Assembly (NCBI GenBank): GCA_903927685.1
Contig: CAIYOB010000655.1
Span: 1-20,017 of the forward strand
Reading direction: 5' to 3'
Origin: an uncultured Planctomycetaceae bacterium
Lineage (GTDB): Bacteria; Planctomycetota; Planctomycetia; Pirellulales; Pirellulaceae
DNA length: 20,017 bases
Shown here piece after piece: positions 15,952-20,017 of this stretch (within the stretch, counting starts at the first letter, position 1; every line of letters starts with the position of its first letter). The notes below the pieces were generated by a model, which had not been told where the DNA came from, made no database searches, and saw only the letters and a program-made list of their open reading frames with translations. The translations under genes and the position numbers were made by a program.

Positions 15952-18900
15952 TCACCCGGAGCGTCGGCGGGCCTGCAGTTGATCTCGCACCCACCGCAAC
16001 CACGCCTCATCGGGCAATCCGTAGGGCCGGAATTTCTCGAACTCGCCCTGCTCCTCGTTGTACAGCAGCGCCCGGTGGACGCCCAAGCGACTGGCCTCCG
16101 GCGTGTCCATCAGGTTCGCAGAATCGCCGGCGCTCATCTGGAACAGCACGCGCATCGCCAGGTCGTGCAGCACCTGGCGATCGAGCCAGCGGTTGAGGTT
16201 CGTAAAGTTGTCGCACCAGATCAGGGTGTGGATGCCGTGATTCGGGCCCTCGCGCAACAGCGTGGTGAATTGCTTGTCCAGGGCAGCTGGCGGAGCGCTG
16301 TCATCCAGTGAGAAGCTGTATTCCTCCGACTTGCGCAGCTCGCGGAAGCGGGCCAGATTGTAGATGATCAGGAAGATCGGCGGCGCCCCGCTATCGGCTT
16401 CCTGCAGCCGCCGCTCGACCTCTCCGGTCAACTCGCGGATGATGTCGCCACAGCCGTTGACGGGAGCGATCCGAACCGGCAGCGGCAACTGCTTTGCCAG
16501 GCGGTTCCAGAAGCCGATGGTGGGCGAGTCCGGACGCTGGCCGTCCAGGATGATGAACTGGGGGGCGGCGTCCGCAGGGAGGGCAGTACGATCCGCTTCG
16601 GCGGCGGACGGCGCGCTTCCCGGTGGGTCGCCGTTAAGCGTGCTCCCCGTTGAGTCGCGGTTCAACGAGGCGGGCGGCCCGCACAGTTCGGCGGCCAAGC
16701 TGACGATGCTGGCGGCCAGCATACCCAAGGCCATCTGCTCCTGCTGGCCGACCACCAGCAAGTTGCAGCCGCCCTGGCGGCGGAAGGCGACGCACGCCGG
16801 ATCCTTGATCGCGACGGCAGCGCCCAGCCAGGCCCGCGGCGCGGCGTTCCCCGTCGCGCCAGGTTGCTGCAGGCACTCGCGTAACAGTTCGTTCTGGGCC
16901 GGATCAGCGGCCGTGTTGCCTTCGAATACGATGGCGGGCGGCGGCTGCAACTGCCGAGCCTTGGCCAGCGCGGCCACTCGGTCCAGAAATCCCTCGCGTT
17001 CGTGGTCCGGCAGCCAGACAACCTGGAACGGATGGTTGCCTTCGAACAGGCCGTTGGCGTCGTTGTAGATCGCCTCGCCGGGGCGGCTCAGCAGGCGGGC
17101 CGCCGTGTTGTCGTCGCTGAGGATCAGGTGCGCGTCCGATTCGCTGCACTGCAGCGCGATGCGGACCGCCATCTGCCCCAGCGTGCTGCGAGCCAGCGTG
17201 TACGCTCCGGCCAGCGTCTGGGAACCCAACAGCACATGGATCCCAAACGCGCGGCCTTGGCGGACCAGGCGATCCAGCAACAGCGACGCATCCTGCGAGA
17301 TCTTGTCGTCCTGGACGAAGAACTCCTGGAACTCGTCAATGATCAGCAGCACGCGCGGCATCCGGGCGTCCGGATTGGCGTCGCGGTAAGCCCTCAAGTC
17401 CTGCACGCCTTGATTGCGGAACAGATCGCCGCGGCGCCTCAGTTCCACGTCCAGCCGCTGCAGTACGCTCATCCCGAATTCGCGCTCGCTTTCGATGGCG
17501 ATCACGCGGGCGTGCGGCAGGTTCAACGCCGCGTAAGGCTTGAACTCGACGCCCTTCTTGAAGTCCACCAGGTAGAAATGGACTTCGTCCGGACTGTAGT
17601 GCAGGGCCAGATTCGTGATCATGGCGTGCAGCAAGGTGGACTTGCCGGAGCCCGTCTTGCCCGAAATCAGCACGTGTTGGGAGGTGCCTTTGCCCAGCCG
17701 CAAATACTGCAGGTTGGTCGCGCCGGCGCGGCCCAGCGGGACTTCGATCTCCGCCCGGCTGTCCAGGCTCCACCACTCACTGGGCGGCGGGGTGACGGAC
17801 ACGAACGGGACCTCGACGCGGCTGGCGTCCTTGGCCCGCTCGCCGACACTGCGGACAATGGCGGTCACGCGTTCGTCGCTGGGGGGCTGTTCCAGACTCA
17901 GCGGCAGTTCGCGCACGCCCTCGTAAGGCAGCACGAACCGTAGCCCGTTCCACTCCAGCGTCAAGGCATTGGCTTGCAGGTCGGCCAACTCGAAATTCCG
18001 CGGCAGTTTCATCTTCTGGTCGACGCTGATCAGCGTGTACACGCCGCAGCGCGCGCCGCTGGCCGCGATGCTGACCAGCCGCCGCGCCGCCTCTTCGGAA
18101 AAGTTCGCCGGGAAATTGGCCACGACCAGGATCTGGAACGGCTCGGCGACTTCACCCGCATGCTGGTTGTACTGCTGGATCGAATCGAATTCGTTCCGCA
18201 AGTACTTCTGAATCACGTTTTCCATGTGCTCAGTCAAGTCGGTCAGCCGCTTGTTGATGTGCAGCGTTTCCGTCCAGATGCGGCTGGACACCAGCCGTTC
18301 GTCAAAGTCGGCCAGATGCATGAAGGCGGAGAAGTTCTGGCCCAGCCCGGTCGGGTCGACGATCGTCAAGCGGACCTTGCCGGCGGGCAGCGAGGTCAGC
18401 AGCCGCAGCGTGACGTCCTGCAGCGAACGGACCGCCAGGTCGCGGCCTTCGGCCTCGGCCAGGTACAGCAGCGACGGGCATTCCGGGTACGACAACGCGG
18501 TGGGCAGGGTGAACTCGGTCTGGGTGACCTGCATCTGCTCGTTGCGTGACACGCCGTCCGGCAGCGAGTCCAGGCGGAACTGCAGGTGGCCGAACCGCAA
18601 GGCCGGCAGGTCCCCGGACTCGGGCTGCCAGCTGTCCCAGTCCACTCCGTCCCAGGCGGGCGTCCAGGCGTCGCAGATGCGGTTCATGTCGTCGAGCGCC
18701 GCCCGGAACTCGGCGACCCCATCGGCCCACTGGCGGACGATCGCTTGCCAGGCTTGCTTCTGGTCCGCCTGGTTGGCCTCCAGCTCGCGCTGCCGCTGCT
18801 CGGCCAACGCTTGGGCAGCTGCGGCAAACCGGCTTTCCCGCTGGCCGATCAGCGGCGGGTACTTTTCGTCGAGGGCCTTCAGGGTGCGCTGGTAGGTCTC

Positions 18901-19938
18901 CTGCAACTCCTTGCGGCGGGCGCGGAACTGCTCGGTCGCTTGCTTGACCTTGGCCTGATGCTGTTCGACCAGTTCGACGCGGGCCCGGGACCAGCGGGCG
19001 TGCGCTTCGCTCACGGTACGTTCGCGCTTCTCGACCATTTCTTCCAGCTTCCGCTGGGCGTCGACTTCGGCGCGGCGAATGGCGACCTGCATGGCCGCCC
19101 GCCCCTCGGCCAGGGCCTGCAGCAGCGCGGGCACGTCGGCCAGGGTCTGGCGGCGAGAGACCGGATGGACGGCCGTCCGGACTCCCCAGCCGATGGCGGC
19201 GCCGGCCGCGAGGCAAGCGCCAATCCCCCCGCCCCAGCCCAGCCAGTGGATCGCCGGCCAAGCCAGTCCGGCGGCGGCAAACAGGAAGATCAGCACCGGC
19301 CAACCGTCCTCCAGGAACCGGGCTGCCGGCTGGCGGATCATGTGCTGCAGCCGGGCTTTGGCCGCGGCGATCGCCGTGGTGAAGTGGTCGTGCGGGTCCG
19401 CCTCGGCGGCCAATTCAGCCGTCGCCACGGCGTCCTCCGGCATAGCGCACTTCCGCCGCCGCAAGACCTTCTGAGCCTGCCGGCCGACTTCGTCCAATTC
19501 CTCGATGTGCCCCAGGCAGCGACGGCGGAGCCGGTCACAGTCCTGCCCCGGCCGGCCCTTGTTCTGGTCGAACTCCTCCACAGCGGCCCGCTGGGTGCTC
19601 TGGAATAGCCGCTTGACCCGCTCCTGGCCTCGTTCCAGCTCGTCGGCCGCGTCCTTGTCGAATTTTTCCGCCTGCTGGACGACGCTGTAGCTGGTGGACT
19701 CGTACTGGAAGATGGCGTCTTCGCGCAGCTGGCGATACTCGCCGCGGAGGGCCGTGATCTCCTTCTCGAATTCCGCGGTCAGCTGGTCGCGCTGACTTCT
19801 GTGCCGCTCGACGATCTCTTGAGCCCGAGCCGCGTGCTGGCGGTCGATGTCCTGTTCGCCTGCCGCCCGCCGCGCTACCAGTTGGGCGAGGTCGGCCAGT
19901 GCCTTCCGCTGTCGATCCAGAATCGCGTTTTGCATCAT
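15952..19938 (-). CDS. FtsK/SpoIIIE-domain ATPase with coiled coils and a degenerate second ATPase domain
   Basis: This 1328-residue protein has a charged coiled-coil N-terminus (about 1-160) and two membrane helices near 214-253. A second coiled coil follows (about 270-400, rich in Arg/Glu/Gln/Ala). The FtsK/SpoIIIE motor domain has Walker A GKTGSGKS at 760-767, the block YLVDFKKGVEFKPY, Walker B LLIIDEFQ with Asp868 and Glu869, and GSQTLAGAYTLARSTLGQMA downstream. A C-terminal half from about 1035 has the outline of another such domain, but its expected P-loop (VVGQQEQMAL, Gly1064) lacks the GxxxxGK[ST] residues. The family pumps DNA or, in EccC-type type VII secretion ATPases, proteins across membranes. 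EccC proteins likewise combine several motor domains, often degenerate. Which applies here is unknown. The start is ATG at 19936-19938, with a second ATG directly after; no strong Shine-Dalgarno is seen. It begins 10 bp after the upstream gene, so they share an operon. Confidence 0.88.
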   Translation of the reverse strand: MMQNAILDRQRKALADLAQLVARRAAGEQDIDRQHAARAQEIVERHRSQRDQLTAEFEKEITALRGEYRQLREDAIFQYESTSYSVVQQAEKFDKDAADELERGQERVKRLFQSTQRAAVEEFDQNKGRPGQDCDRLRRRCLGHIEELDEVGRQAQKVLRRRKCAMPEDAVATAELAAEADPHDHFTTAIAAAKARLQHMIRQPAARFLEDGWPVLIFLFAAAGLAWPAIHWLGWGGGIGACLAAGAAIGWGVRTAVHPVSRRQTLADVPALLQALAEGRAAMQVAIRRAEVDAQRKLEEMVEKRERTVSEAHARWSRARVELVEQHQAKVKQATEQFRARRKELQETYQRTLKALDEKYPPLIGQRESRFAAAAQALAEQRQRELEANQADQKQAWQAIVRQWADGVAEFRAALDDMNRICDAWTPAWDGVDWDSWQPESGDLPALRFGHLQFRLDSLPDGVSRNEQMQVTQTEFTLPTALSYPECPSLLYLAEAEGRDLAVRSLQDVTLRLLTSLPAGKVRLTIVDPTGLGQNFSAFMHLADFDERLVSSRIWTETLHINKRLTDLTEHMENVIQKYLRNEFDSIQQYNQHAGEVAEPFQILVVANFPANFSEEAARRLVSIAASGARCGVYTLISVDQKMKLPRNFELADLQANALTLEWNGLRFVLPYEGVRELPLSLEQPPSDERVTAIVRSVGERAKDASRVEVPFVSVTPPPSEWWSLDSRAEIEVPLGRAGATNLQYLRLGKGTSQHVLISGKTGSGKSTLLHAMITNLALHYSPDEVHFYLVDFKKGVEFKPYAALNLPHARVIAIESEREFGMSVLQRLDVELRRRGDLFRNQGVQDLRAYRDANPDARMPRVLLIIDEFQEFFVQDDKISQDASLLLDRLVRQGRAFGIHVLLGSQTLAGAYTLARSTLGQMAVRIALQCSESDAHLILSDDNTAARLLSRPGEAIYNDANGLFEGNHPFQVVWLPDHEREGFLDRVAALAKARQLQPPPAIVFEGNTAADPAQNELLRECLQQPGATGNAAPRAWLGAAVAIKDPACVAFRRQGGCNLLVVGQQEQMALGMLAASIVSLAAELCGPPASLNRDSTGSTLNGDPPGSAPSAAEADRTALPADAAPQFIILDGQRPDSPTIGFWNRLAKQLPLPVRIAPVNGCGDIIRELTGEVERRLQEADSGAPPIFLIIYNLARFRELRKSEEYSFSLDDSAPPAALDKQFTTLLREGPNHGIHTLIWCDNFTNLNRWLDRQVLHDLAMRVLFQMSAGDSANLMDTPEASRLGVHRALLYNEEQGEFEKFRPYGLPDEAWLRWVRDQLQARRRSG

Positions 19939-19948
19939 CAGGGTTCGC

Positions 19949-20017
19949 TCATTCGGCTCTCAGGGGGTCTTCCAATTCCTTCTCCGCCTGCTCCAGCACG
20001 TCGGCCAGTTCCTGGAC
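19949..20017 (-). CDS. C-terminal end of an upstream gene, acidic helical tail
   Basis: Only the last 22 codons are in the window, ending with TGA at 19949-19951. The visible peptide (VQELADVLEQAEKELEDPL, then RAE) is rich in Glu and Leu with heptad-like spacing, so it is probably helical or coiled coil. Its stop lies 10 bp before the ATG of the FtsK/SpoIIIE gene on the same strand. This suggests an operon, possible translational coupling and perhaps a partner protein. The family cannot be named from this fragment. Confidence 0.6.
   Translation of the reverse strand, partial: VQELADVLEQAEKELEDPLRAE

Overview
The window is GC-rich bacterial chromosome with densely packed genes on both strands and no rRNA, tRNA, CRISPR array, transposase or phage gene that I can see. 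The protein set suggests a planctomycete, probably of the Pirellulales/Pirellulaceae kind. It includes a GH106-type exported glycoside hydrolase, a DUF2617-like protein, a sugar-phosphate isomerase-like TIM barrel with an unusual active site, very large exported beta-rich proteins of unknown function, and a coiled-coil FtsK/SpoIIIE ATPase. Several starts are GTG or TTG. The taxonomic placement is an inference from protein families, not from a marker gene.

Left part (1-4958). A minus-strand pair, DUF2617-like (722-1276) followed by the N-terminal part of a GH106-like hydrolase (<1-700), sits behind a near-consensus sigma70-type promoter at 1351-1379. Next come a minus-strand CPBP-family membrane protease (1454-2230) and, divergently, an isomerase-like TIM barrel (2447-3196). 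That gene converges with an unrecognised protein (3198-3932, minus). The 231-bp gap that follows holds a strong minus-strand terminator-like hairpin, a pair of 15-bp direct repeats and a small inverted repeat. After it comes an inositol-monophosphatase family gene (4164-4958, plus).

Centre (5004-15820). Two very large plus-strand genes with an ATGA stop/start overlap encode exported or membrane-anchored proteins of 1133 and 2472 residues. Reading them together, I see three successive modules with the same plan: a signal-peptide-like segment, a short conserved Y-x-x-x...P...F motif, a long beta-rich region containing a hydrophobic-x-W-(S/P) motif, and a C-terminal cluster of membrane helices. 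The first gene is one module. The second gene is two modules joined in frame, with an internal signal-peptide-like segment near residues 1340-1362. Their function is unknown and they are the most unusual content of the window.

Right part (15821-20017). A convergent intergenic region with two hairpins separates them from a 1328-residue minus-strand FtsK/SpoIIIE-type ATPase. It has long coiled coils, two membrane helices, one canonical motor domain and a second domain without a recognisable P-loop. Immediately upstream is the end of another gene with an acidic helical tail, probably in the same operon.
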